Source of the DNA: Salvelinus alpinus
Taxonomy: Eukaryota > Chordata > Actinopteri > Salmoniformes > Salmonidae
Length of the DNA: 64,000 nucleotides
Direction of reading: 5' to 3'
NCBI RefSeq assembly: GCF_045679555.1
Contig: NC_092091.1
Coordinates: 85,123,094 to 85,187,093 of the forward strand
The translations under genes were made by a program, and so were the position numbers. Under the pieces are notes generated by a model. That model was not told the origin of the DNA. It ran no database searches and saw only the letters and a program-made list of their open reading frames with translations. This document shows, one piece after another, positions 45,812 through 55,881 of the stretch (its first letter is position 1; each line of letters opens with the position of its first letter).

Positions 45812-46786
45812 ACACTACCGTTCAAAAGTTTGTGGTCACTTAGAAATGTCCTTGTTTTTGAAAGAAAAGCAAAAAAATTGGACCATTAAAATAACATGAA
45901 ATTTATCAGAAATACAGTGCAGACATTGTTAATGTTGTAAATGACTATTGTAGCTGGAAATGGCTGATTTTTTATGGAATATCTACATTGGCGTACAGAG
46001 GCCCATTATCAGCAACCATCACTCCTGTATTCCAAATGCACGTTGTGTTAGCTAATCCAAGTTTAGCACTTTAAAAGGATAAATGATCATTAGAAAACCC
46101 TTTTGCAATTATGTTAGCACAGCTGAAAACTGTTGTCCTGGTTAAAGAAGCATTAAAACTGGCCATCTTTAGACTTGTTGAGTATCTGGAGCATCACATT
46201 TGTGGGTTCGATTACAGGCTCAAAATGGCAAGAAACAAAGAACTTTCTTCTGAAACTCGTCAGTCTATTCTTGTTCTGAGAAATTAAGGCTATTCCATGC
46301 GAGAAATTGCCAAGAAACTGAAGGTCTCATACAACGCTGTGTACTACTCCCTTCACGGAACAGGTCAAACTGTCTCTATCCAGAACAGATAGAGGAGTGG
46401 GAGGCCCCGGTGCACAACTGAGCAAGAGGGAAAGTACATTAGAGTGTCTAGTTTGAGAAACAGATGCCTCACAAGTCCTCAACTGGCAGCTTAATTAAAT
46501 AGTACCCGCAAAACACCAGTCTCAGCGTCAACAGTGAAGAGGAGACTCCGGGATGCTGGCCTTCTAGGCAGAGTTGCAAAGAAAAATACATTTCTCTGAC
46601 TGGCCAGTAAAAAGAAAAGATTAAGATGGGCAAAAGAACACAGACACTGGACAGAGAAACTACCTAGAAGGCCAGCAACCTGGAGTCGCCTCTTCACTGT
46701 TGACGTTGAGACTGGTGTTTTGCGGGTACTATTTAATAAAGCTGCCAGTTGATGACTTGTGAGGCGTCTGTTCTTGTTGACCATTC
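45812..46786. mobile_element. Fold-back Tc1-like element
   Basis: Left end ACACTACCGTTCAAAAGTTT. A broken transposase N-terminus on + (ARNKELSSETRQSIL..., REIAKKLKVSYNAVYYSL; stops and frameshifts). 46660-46785 is the reverse complement of about 46462-46570, so the right part folds back on the transposase N-terminal region. The right terminal repeat is missing. Not present in unit A at the matching point. Confidence 0.75.
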
Positions 46787-46789
46787 ATG

Positions 46790-47480
46790 CTAATGTTGGG
46801 TTTTTGAGCTAGTGCCCAATAGACTCCCATTCAATCCTTGAAAGACTTCTCTCCTTGTCCCAGAATCACCCAGAATGCACCATGCGTCCCATGAATGTTG
46901 TATACGTTTTCCTTCCCATCTCCGCAAAAGTATTTCTGAAGTTGTGAATGTTAGATTCCACTCTGTGAGACACATCGATCTGCAGGTTGAATATGGTGAG
47001 ATTGTAGACTCCTAAATTGATAGTGCAGTTTGTTTAGGTGATTTAACAGCTAGTTAGCTACTTCACATGCTGATATTGTCTTTGGGATTATTGTGTGTAG
47101 ATACGTTTAGATACCAGCCAGCCAGCCCATACAGAGAGCATTGCATTGTGGATTTTGTAGTCGACTTGAGCTGCAACAGATTTCCACAACGATGTTCCAT
47201 CTTGATACCAACCTTATTATAACGCCAAAATGAAACATTTGTTCTCACATACAAGTATTATTTACAAGTATTATTTAACACTGTCAAGTAAAGGAATGAG
47301 TGGTGTAGATTTTCATCTTGTATTTCATGATTTTCTTCATTCTTTGGTTGAGTCAGTTTGTCGTTATGTGTCCTTGTTGATTGAAGGCCTAAGAAATTCC
47401 TTTAGGATTTATCTGGCATAGTTTACATTCACAGTCAGCTGTTTTATGCTCCGGTTACTTTCACATCGATGTGGGTATTT
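46790..47480 (+). repeat. Intron 1 segmental duplication, copy B
   Basis: Partner of 8625-9265. The fold-back Tc1 element lies directly at its left edge. Confidence 0.8.
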
Positions 47481-47750
47481 GAAGTCAGCATTGAAGTGTG
47501 TATTATGCATCTATTTCATTGTACTGTTCCACCAGTAGACTAAATGAGTCAATGTAGCCTCTGTATGATGAGGTTGAGTAGTACATTGTACATCCATTCC
47601 ACAGACCTTTAAACCCAATATAAACCTAATATAAACCTAATATTGCAGTGATAATTCATGTCTGGGGGCATTAATTTATGTTAGTTTTTGCTGTTCTCCA
47701 AATAGTATTATAGAGTTTTTAAGAACAATAAATGAGCTTCAACTGGTGGG
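47481..47750. other. Intron 1 of unit B, no feature seen
   Basis: AT-rich, nothing recognised. Confidence 0.4.
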
Positions 47751-47754
47751 GGGA

Positions 47755-48006
47755 TTTCTACCCACCCCATTTAGCCATACCCTAGGTTTAGCTGTATTTA
47801 TACACACCCCATTTAGCCATACCCTAGGTTTATCTGTATTTATACACATCCCATTTAGCCATACCCTAGGTTTAGCTGTATTTCTACACACCCCATTTAG
47901 CCATACCCTAGGTTTAGCTGTATTTATACACACCCCATTTAGCCATACCCTAGGTTTAGCTGTATTTCGACACACCCCATTTAGCCATACCCTAGGTTTA
48001 GCTTCT
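47755..48006. repeat. 42-bp minisatellite
   Basis: Six copies of CCATTTAGCCATACCCTAGG + TTTAGCTGTATTTATACACACC. ORFs on both strands are artefacts of the 42-bp period. Confidence 0.95.
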
Positions 48007-48049
48007 ACACACCCAAACTACTTCAAGTGGCTATGGGACAGAGAAGAAG

Positions 48050-48235
48050 GGAAGGGAAGAAGAGTGGAAGAGAAGGGGAGGAGAGAAAGGGAGATGTCAA
48101 CAGAGATGGGGCTGACAGACTATCATGCAGTCAACTGAATATCTTGTCATTACTGAATTCTCACCAGTGATGTCATCATAACCAGTAGCCTTTTCCACTC
48201 TTGGTTCGGCTCAGCTTGACCCTGACCTATGAAAC
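48050..48235 (+). promoter_or_regulatory. Conserved CRE-like block, copy 2
   Basis: GGGAGATGTCAACAGAGATG...GTGATGTCATCA (48167-48178)...TTGGTTCGGCTCAGC. Recurs at 50515-50675. It lies in intron 1 of unit B, about 430 bp before the 30-nt exon. Possible intronic enhancer or internal promoter; inference. Confidence 0.4.
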
Positions 48236-48339
48236 TAATGATTGAAAAACAGACGAAAGCAAGTGTAATAAATTATAAATAAACTAATCTGCAAAGATAT
48301 GGTTAACCTTTCCATGGAAGGGGAATGTGTGGACACATG

Positions 48340-48422
48340 GGTGCCAGGAAGGGGTGTGGCTGAAATAGAATCCACTAATTTGAAGGGGTGTCCACATACT
48401 TTTGTATATATAGTGTATGTAC
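48340..48422 (-). mobile_element. Tc1-like terminal fragment
   Basis: GGGTGTGGCTGAAATAGAAT...GTGTCCACATACTTTTGTAT is the reverse complement of the terminus seen at 14256 and 52934. Confidence 0.75.
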
Positions 48423-48505
48423 ACATGGGTGTTGTTCCACCATACCAACGATAAGCCTGTCTTCCCCATCACTTCGTGAAAGGTCATGTTGATGTTCATT
48501 TAACC

Positions 48506-48610
48506 TCTGTCTCTCTCTTCTTCTGACTCCTCCCTTTCTCCTTTGTTTCTCTCTCTCTCTCTGTCTCTTTCTCTCTATCTCTCTGTCTCTGTCTCTCTCT
48601 TTCTCCTCAG
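48506..48610 (+). repeat. Pyrimidine tract before exon 2B
   Basis: About 105 bp of CT-rich sequence with about one clear 36-bp unit and then CTCTCTCTCTGTCTCT repeats, ending TTTCTCCTCAG. Much shorter than in A. Confidence 0.85.
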
Positions 48611-48640
48611 ATCTCCAGGCTCAAAGTGTCATTCCACCAG
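48611..48640 (+). CDS. SRCR gene unit B, linker exon
   Basis: 30 nt, phase 1 at both ends, encodes DLQAQSVIPP with the preceding G. Donor GTAGGTAG as in A and C. Confidence 0.65.
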
Positions 48641-48885
48641 GTAGGTAGAGTATACATCTACAGTGATTATAGCAGTTCAATATTAGTCAACCTTATGGAG
48701 AAATTTAAGTCAACCCACATGGAGAAATTCATGTGTCCATACAAACCATTCTAAAACCCAATAACAAGTAGTGTTTTATGGAACTACTAATACTTGTCGA
48801 CCACAAAGCATTACTGCTGTTAGAATAACAGAATCACTGTCATCATCTGTCCTCACCACTGTGTTTTCCTCTCTGCTGTTTACAG

Positions 48886-49194
48886 CTGAACTCTCAGTCA
48901 GACTGGTGAATGGGCGCAGTTCCTGTTCTGGGACAGTGGAAGTCTTCTATGAAGGAGAGTGGTCAGGTGTATGTACTGGGTGGTGGAGCATGAAAGATGT
49001 TATGGTTGTGTGTAGAGAGCTGCGCTGTGGGAATGCTGTAGCTGTTTCTGAAGGACCTCTGGTTGAAGATGGAAGACGAGGAGTCGCCATTAAGAGTTGC
49101 AGGGGACATGAGTCTACTATTACAGAGTGTGGCTTCAGAGAAGGAGGACCTGGTTACTGTGACGGTAGAAATGATCATTATGTGATCTGTTCAG
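48886..49194 (+). CDS. SRCR domain exon, unit B
   Basis: 309 nt, phase 1 at both ends; acceptor TTTACAG, donor GTAAGAG. Eight cysteines (SCSG, GVC, VVC, RC, SC, EC, YC, VICSG) in the group B pattern. Relative to A and C, the N-terminal NG..SCSGTVEVF and VVCREL frames are kept but loops differ (YEGEWSGVCTGWW, FREGGPGYC). Its 3' end (about 30 nt with the donor) is the seed of the tandem array that follows. Confidence 0.85.
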
Positions 49195-50455
49195 GTAAGA
49201 GACTGATCATTATGTGATCTGTTCAGGGATGAGACTGATCATTATGTGATCTGTTCAGGTAAGAGACTGATCATTATGTGATCTGTTCAGGGAAGAGACT
49301 GATCATTATGTGATCTGTTCAGGTAAGAGACTGATCATTATGTGATCTGTTCAGGTAAGAGACTGATCATTATGTGATCTGTTCAGGTAAGAGACTGATC
49401 ATTATGTGATCTGTTCAGGTAAGAGACTGATCATTATGTGATCTGTTCAGGTAAGAGACTGATCATTATGTGATCTGTTCAGGGAAGAGACTGATCATTA
49501 TGTGATCTGTTCAGGTAAGAGACTGATCATTATGTGATCTGTTCAGGTAAGAGACTGATCATTATGTGATCTGTTCAGGTAAGAGACTGATCATTATGTG
49601 ATCTGTTCAGGTAAGAGACTGATCATTATGTGATCTGTTCAGGTAAGAGACTGATCATTATGTGATCTGTTCAGGTAAGAGACTGGTCATTATGTGATCT
49701 GTTCAGGGAAGAGACTGGTCATTACGTGATCTGTTCAGGGAAGAGACTGGTCATTACGTGATCTGTTCAGGGAAGAGACTGATCATTACGTGATCTGTTC
49801 AGGGAAGAGACTGGTCATTACGTGATCTGTTCAGGTAAGAGACTGATCATTATGTGATCTGTTCAGGGAAGAGACTGGTCATTATGTGATCTGTTCAGGG
49901 AAGAGACTGGTCATTACGTGATCTGTTCAGGGAAGAGACTGGTCATTATGTGATCTGTTCAGGGAAGAGACTGGTCATTATGTGATCTGTTCAGGTAAGA
50001 GAATTGGTCATTACGTGATCTGTTCAGGGAAGAGACTGGTCATTATGTGATCTGTTCAGGGAAGAGACTGGTCATTATGTGATCTGTTCAGGTAAGAGTC
50101 TGGTCATTATGTGATCTGTTCAGGTAAGAGTCTGGTCATTATGTGATCTGTTCAGGGAAGAGACTGGTCATTATGTGATCTGTTCAGGTAAGAGACTGGT
50201 CATTACGTGATCTGTTCAAGGAAGAGACTGGTCATTATGTGATCTGTTCAGGTAAGAGACTGATCATTACGTGATCTGTTCAGGGAAGAGACTGGTCATT
50301 ATGTGATCTGTTCAGGGAAGAGACTGGTCATTATGTGATCTGTTCAGGTAAGAGACTGGTCATTACGTGATCTGTTCAGGGAAGAGACTGGTCATTATGT
50401 GATCTGTTCAGGGAAGAGACTGGTCATTATGTGATCTGTTCAGGGAAGAGACTTG
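49173..50455 (+). repeat. 32-bp array of exon-end/splice-donor junctions
   Basis: About 40 tandem copies of a 32-bp unit, ATCATTATGTGATCTGTTCAG followed by GTAAGAGACTG. The first copy is the real 3' end of SRCR exon B with its donor. By eye about 20 junctions keep CAG|GTAAGA and about 20 read CAG|GGAAGA (one GGATGA), which destroys the GT. The first half of the array is mostly GT, the second half mixed. Reading on past the first donor gives GKRLIIM and a TGA. Since 32 is not a multiple of three, use of any later donor would add this stop. Confidence 0.92.
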
Positions 50456-50509
50456 TATTATCCAAGATTCATTTGTAGATTATTTTGCATGTATAACGTT
50501 TTATCCTTT

Positions 50510-50680
50510 TTAAAGGAGAGAGAGGGAGATGTCAACAGAGATGGGGCTGACAGACTAACATGCCGTCAACTCAATATCTTTTCATTACTGACTTCTCACC
50601 AGTGATGTCATCACAACCAGTAACCTTTTCCACTCTTCCACTCTTGGTTCGGCTCAGCTTGACCCTGACCTCTGAAATGA
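50510..50680 (+). promoter_or_regulatory. Conserved CRE-like block, copy 3
   Basis: Matches 48050-48235 closely, with GTGATGTCATCA at 50602-50613. Marks the start of the tandemly copied linker-plus-SRCR segment (about 48.05-50.5 kb repeated at 50.51 kb onward). Confidence 0.4.
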
Positions 50681-50845
50681 AGAATAAAAAAAAAAACACA
50701 CACAACCAAATGTATTAATTAAAAATAAACTAATCTGCAAAGAGTTGGAAGGGGAATGTGTTTACACATGGGTTTTGTTGCACCATACCAACGATAAGCC
50801 TGTCTTCCCATCACATCATGAAAGGTCATGTTGATGTTCATTTAA

Positions 50846-51223
50846 CCTCTGTCTCTCTCTTCCTCTGACTCCTCCCTTTCTCCTCTGTCTCTCTCTTCCT
50901 CTGACTCCTCCCTTTCTCCTCTGTCTCTCTCTTCCTCTGACTCCTCCCTTTCTCCTCTGTCTCTCTCTTCCTCTGACTCCTCCCTTTCTCCTCTGTCTCT
51001 CTCTTCCTCTGACTCCTCCCTTTCTCCTCTGTCTCTCTCTTCCTCTGACTCCTCCCTTTCTCCTCTGTCTCTCTCTTCCTCTGACTCCCTTTCTCCTCTT
51101 CTCTCTCTTCCTCTGACTCCTCCCTTTCTCCTCTGTCTCTCTCTTCCTCTGACTCCTCCCTTTCTCCTTTGTTTCTCTCTATCTCTCTGTCTCTTTCTCC
51201 TCTATCTCTCTCATTCTCCTCAG
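50846..51223 (+). repeat. 36-bp pyrimidine minisatellite before exon 2C
   Basis: About nine copies of the 36-bp CT unit seen in A, then CT-rich sequence ending CATTCTCCTCAG. Confidence 0.92.
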
Positions 51224-51253
51224 ATCTCCAGGCTCAAAGCGTCCGTCCACCAG
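51224..51253 (+). CDS. SRCR gene, second linker exon (C)
   Basis: 30 nt, phase 1 at both ends, encodes DLQAQSVRPP. As an internal exon it would put a short linker between SRCR domains B and C. Alternatively it begins a third gene whose signal exon is missing; I find none between 50455 and 51223. Confidence 0.6.
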
Positions 51254-51483
51254 GTAGGTAGAGTATAAATCTACAGTGATTATAGCAGTTCAATATTAGT
51301 CAACTTTATTATCCCACATGGAGAAATTCATGTGTCCATACAAACCATTCTAAACCCAATAACAAGTACTGTTTTATGGAACTACTAATACTTGTCAACC
51401 ACAAAGCATTACTGCTGTTAGAATAACAGAATCACTGTCATCATCTGTCCTCACCACTGTGTTTTCCTCTCTGCTGTTTACAG

Positions 51484-51786
51484 CTGAACTCTCAGTCAGA
51501 CTGGTGAATGGGACCACTTCCTGTTCTGGGACAGTGGAAGTCTTCAACAGAGGAGAGTGGTTCGGACTATGTCCTGGGTGGTGGGCCATGAAAGAGGCCA
51601 AGGTTGTCTGTAGAGAGCTGGACTGTGGGAATTTTGTAGATGTATCTAGAGGACCTCTGGTTGAAGATGGAAGAAGAATATATGTTAGCTGCAGTTTATA
51701 TGGAGATGAGTCTATTGGACAGTGTTACAAAGATGAAGGAAGAAAGAACTGTGATGGTGAATATTATCATCATGTGACCTGTTCAG
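51484..51786 (+). CDS. SRCR domain exon, unit C
   Basis: 303 nt, phase 1 at both ends, eight cysteines. Starts ELSVRLVNG like A and B. Compared with A it has about 4 silent codon changes against 20 or more replacement codons plus several codon gains/losses, while the intron before it (last 120 bp) and the 400 bp after it are about 99% identical to A. Confidence 0.85.
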
Positions 51787-52214
51787 GTAAGAGACTGGTC
51801 ATATTGAGAGATTTATTTGTACATTATACAATATTACCATGTATCATGTTTTATGTGTTTTTATTTCATTTAAATAGAGGGAGAGATGTCAGATGTATTT
51901 AAACATTATATTTGTGTTTGTCATATTGGTTTATGGGAGATGTTCATGGGCAGATCATTGTAGTTCAGATGGTACTGAAGTGAAGCTGCCTGATGGATGT
52001 CCAGCTGTTTATTTTCTATAAAGTGAAGTGAACTTATTCCTGTCTCCTGCCTGCATTATTCCCAGCCCTATCCTGAGTGACTAAGAACCCATTTCTACCT
52101 CTTACAGTATCAAACATAGCAAACTACAATCTTTTATCCAACATATTTGTGTTTAGTCCTTGACAGTGTCATCAACAAAACTGATTGAATGTTCAACCAA
52201 CTCTTTTTCTCCAG

Positions 52215-52520
52215 AGTCTGTGCGGCTTGTGGATGGAGCTGGTCTCTGCTCTGGGAGAGTGGAGGTGAAGTCCAATCAGTCCTGGGCCTCAGTGTGTGAA
52301 CCTGACTTTGACCGGCAGGATGCAGAGGTAGTCTGTAGGGAGCTTGGCTGTGGGGCTCCTGCAGCTCTACAGGGGGGGCTCTATGGAGGAGGTGAGGGTC
52401 AGACCTGGGATAAAGACTTCCAGTGTAAAGGCAATGAGTCCCTTCTCCTGGACTGTGACACCTCAGACAGAAAAAACAACACCTGCCTACCTGGTAATGC
52501 TGTTGGACTCACCTGCTCAG
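52215..52520 (+). CDS. SRCR domain exon, second type
   Basis: Acceptor TTTTTCTCCAG, donor GTAAGAAA; 306 nt, phase 1 at both ends. ESVRLVDGAGLCSGRVEV, WASVCEPDFD, VVCRELGCGAP, FQCKGNESLLLDC, GLTCSG: a complete eight-cysteine SRCR domain nearer to the canonical family than A/B/C. The matching exon has been deleted from unit A. Confidence 0.88.
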
Positions 52521-52645
52521 GTAAGAAACAGTTTGTCACTCAATCAACATTGTTTCTCACCTGGAGTGAAGAATATGAGAGACAATATAGGTGTGTTTTA
52601 GTGAGAAAATAGTAAGATTACTGTCTCTCTCTTTTCTTTTCTCAG

Positions 52646-52924
52646 AGCCTGATGATGTGAGGCTGGTGGGAGGAGGCAGTCGCTGTGCTGGTGGAGTGGA
52701 GCGGTACGACCAGGGAGAGTGGAAGACTGTGGGAGCTGAAAACTGGAACCAGGAGGCTATAGCTGCAGTAGTGTGTAGACAGCTGGGTTGTGGCTCCACT
52801 GTTTCAGTACTACCTGGAAACACCACTGGAGTGTATGGAGTTTCCTGTTCTGGGTCTGAGTCTGCACTGAGGGAGTGTTCCAGAACGTCTGGTCGCCTTT
52901 CTGGATTCACAGTGATCTGCTCAG
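52646..52924 (+). CDS. SRCR domain exon, six-cysteine type
   Basis: Acceptor TTTTCTCAG, donor GTAATAAC; 279 nt, phase 1 at both ends. DDVRLVGGGSRCAGG, EWKTVGAENWNQEA, VVCRQLGCGS, VSCSGSESALREC, FTVICSG. The second cysteine (WxTVC in relatives) is Gly and the seventh is absent, so the pair C2-C7 is lost together; the domain is about ten residues short. The reading frame is open, and it may still fold. A Tc1 insertion starts about 10 bases after the donor. Confidence 0.8.
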
Positions 52925-52933
52925 GTAATAACA

Positions 52934-53255
52934 AGGTACACTACATGGCCAAAAGTATGTGGGCAGTAGTGTATTTGGTTATTTCAGCACACCTGTTGCT
53001 GACAGGTGTATTAAATCAAGCACATAGCGGTCCAATCTCCATAGATTGGCAGTAGAATGGCCTTACTGAAGAGCTCAGTGACTTTCAACGTGGCGCTCCT
53101 AGGAGCAACAGTGATTCAGCTGCAAAATGAAGCCACACAAGCACACGGGACACGGAACAGGACCAGCAAGTGCTGAAGTGCGTAGAGCGTAAGAATCATG
53201 TGTCCTCAGTTGCAAAACTCGCTACAGATATCCACATTATTTTGGCCTTATAGTA
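52934..53255 (+). mobile_element. Tc1-like transposon fragment, unit C
   Basis: TACACTACATGGCCAAAAGT, GCTGACAGGTGTATTAAATC, GGCCTTACTGAAGAGCTCAG; same insertion site as 14256-14535, longer. Transposase is not intact. After it, 53260-53295 repeats the end of the SRCR exon (CTTCCTGGACTCACAGTGAT). Confidence 0.8.
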
Positions 53256-53645
53256 TATCTCCTTCCTGGACTCACAGTGATCTGCTCAGGAAATATCAAC
53301 ATATTATAATTATATTCAACTGATTTCCTTCATTCATACAACTTCCTCTGCACCTCTCATGATGACTGTTTAGCTTGTCAGTCTGCTTTACTAAATAGAT
53401 CACTCAGTCAAGTAGGAATCAAATATAAGTTAAATATCCCAGAATGCTTTCGTACTTGAGTGTTATCTCAGTGAACGTCTCTACTCACTACCACTGTCAC
53501 ATGTCATGTTATTGTCATATCTAAATGAGGAAAGTAGTTGAGGAGCTACGTTTTATGTTCTCTCATAACTTCTCCTCTGAGAGTGAGTTCCTCTCACCAT
53601 CACAGGTAACTGAACTTGGGGTGAGACATTCTTACTAGTCTGCTA
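53256..53645 (+). other. Downstream intron of unit C
   Basis: 53430-53555 matches 14540-14665 (ATATCCCAGAATGCTTT, GTCTCTACTCACTACCACTG, TTGAGGAGCTACGTTTT). Homology stops before the Ig-like acceptor seen in A, so the 3' part of the gene is not visible here. Confidence 0.6.
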
Positions 53646-53767
53646 GAGAACCAGTTCGGATTTAAATATACTTTTTGTATGACTGAAGCCTTTAGTGAGA
53701 GGTCTAATGCTTTAATATTTAATAATTTCTGCCCTCAGAATTCATATTCATTATTTAAATAGGCCTG

Positions 53768-53950
53768 TTAAATTTTGTCTGGCTTACCATTACAAATCAA
53801 ATGGAATATTCGTTGCTCATTTAATTTAAAAAACTGGTCGCCAGGTGTCGGCAAGACCATAAGCAAATAGGTAAACTGGAATATGACTAAAGAGTTAATC
53901 AGGGTGATTTTTCCACTAATAGACAGGTTTTTTCCTTTCCATGGTCGCAA
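53768..53950 (-). pseudogene. L1 ORF2 C-terminal fragment
   Basis: PWKGKNLSISGKITLINSL and LLMVLPTPGDQFFKLNEQ are typical of fish L1 ORF2 after the RT domain. Confidence 0.65.
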
Positions 53951-54095
53951 GATCTTATCTATTTCTGCTAAACATCTATTAAAATGTATTAGAGTGAGTT
54001 AATTTGTTTCTTTCTGGATATGTATACCGAGTATGTCCACATCAGCATCAGACCATTTTATTGGTAAACTACACAGTAATGTCACAGTTGTATTT

Positions 54096-54314
54096 TTAAT
54101 ATAGTACACTTATCATATAATTTGGTTGTAATCCAGAGAGGTTATTAAAAGTATCTAGATCCTTTATGAGGATGTGGAGGGATCCAAAATGTGGATTTAA
54201 TAGAAAACATGAATCATCAGTGTACAACGACACCTTTGTTTTTAAGCCCTGGATTTCTAACCCCTTGATATTGTTATTGGATCGGATTTTAATAGCTAAC
54301 ATTTTGATGGCCAT
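54096..54314 (-). pseudogene. L1 reverse transcriptase core fragment
   Basis: LAIKIRSNNNIKGLEIQG then LYTDDSCFLL: the catalytic motif here reads YTDD where YADD is usual in relatives. Confidence 0.65.
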
Positions 54315-54373
54315 AATAAATAGATATGCCGATAGTGGACAACCTTGTTTAACTCCTCTAGATAGTTTAAAAC

Positions 54374-54776
54374 TGTCAAGGCTGTGGGTAACTGGTGAAT
54401 GGAGTCAGGCGCAGGAGAGCAGAGATGCGTGGACAAGGTATTTAATACAAGAAAACACCAGTATAAACACAATGCTATGGTGCTAGAAAAATACCGGTAC
54501 CACGAAATTAACGGGCGTAAATACAAAACCGGGCAACAATATACCAGCCGTCAGATACAGCCTTACAATAAAACAAACACGCACACAAACATGGAGGAAA
54601 CCAGAGGGTTAAATAATGAACATGTAATGAGGGAATTGAAACCAGGTGTGTAAAAATCAAAGACAAAACAAATGGAAAATGAAAAGTGGATCGGTGAAGG
54701 CTAGAAGGCCGGTGACGTCGACCACCGAATGCCGATCGAACAAGGAGAGGGACCGCCTTTTGCGGAAGTCGTGACA
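54374..54776 (-). mobile_element. Solo LTR with AAAAC target duplication
   Basis: 403 bp, TGTCAAGG at the left and GTCGTGACA at the right, flanked by AAAAC (54369-54373 and 54777-54781). Inserted in the L1 RT region. On the - strand GTACCGGTATTT and GTCCCTCTCC are inside. A different LTR family from that at 39754. Confidence 0.82.
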
Positions 54777-54781
54777 AAAAC

Positions 54782-55881
54782 TTTCTGAGAAGTAGCCATT
54801 ATTTACGATTTTACACCTAGGGTTACTATACATAACTTTAACCCATAGTATAAGTATTCTCCATAATGTAAATATTCCAGGCATTTATATATAAATTCCA
54901 GTTGTACTTTATCAAAAACCATTTCAAAGTCAGCTATGAATACCAGGCCTGGTTTCCCAGATTCTGCATAGCGTTCTATTGTTTCCAGTACTTGTCTAAT
55001 ATTATCTCCAATGTATCATCCATGAAAAAACCTGTCTGATTAGGATGAATAATATCTGACAATACCTTTTAAATTCTATGCGCTACACATTTTGCTATAA
55101 TTTTTTGCATCTCAAAACTGAAGTGTAAGATGCCTCCGATGTTTTAATTTCTAAAACATGCTGATGGTCCTCTGAGTATATCTAAAAGGTTCAGGCCTGG
55201 AGTTCCTCCTCTGTAATTTGTCCTTCACATGAGTCTTTCTGTACAGCTGTTCATTTGACATTATGAATAGATATCCAAACACGTATCTTCGGTTAGTGGA
55301 GATGGAGGAGACTGAAACGAAAACATCAAGTGCTTTACTTCCTCTATCAAAGTAACATTTGGTAAATCATGGGTGAATCTGTAATGTGTAGCAAGGTTCA
55401 TAAAACATTTTTTGTTGAAGGTTTTTATAATATGTTAAACTGGATCTTTCTTGAATAAGTTCCTCCCTCCATTTCTTTTTGTTTTTCCTCCATTTTAATC
55501 TGAGACTCTATGGTACAGTTTGTATTGCTACCTAACTGTACTGTTAGTCCTGCCATTTCCTTTGTTAATATGGACTATTTTGACCTAAATTGTTTTGTTT
55601 TAGCGATTACTGTATTGCATTTGCTCTGAAGGCACATTTAAAAGTGGCCCATACAATAAGGGGATCTGCTCTATCTATGTTATGTCTGAAAAAGTAGGTT
55701 ATAAATTCTTCTGTCCTTGTTAAAAACAAGTTATCGTCCAATAGGCTTTGATTAAATGTCCAATATCCTCGCCCACGTGGAAATTATGTTAGAGTAATAT
55801 ATATGCTAATATATGTCCCCCATCAACATTATTTTACCTTTTGGTGCCAGAGAGAACGACATAAGAAAGTAGTCTCACTAG
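54782..55881 (-). pseudogene. L1 ORF2 RT-upstream region, decayed
   Basis: The - strand shows VFIADFEMVFDKVQLEFIYK (RT block with catalytic D) near 54900 and further L1-like text with many stops up to 55860. No intact ORF. Confidence 0.6.

Noticed and set aside
49173..50455. CRISPR-like array
   Set aside because: Units are contiguous tandem copies with no unique spacers, in a vertebrate genome; it derives from an exon end.
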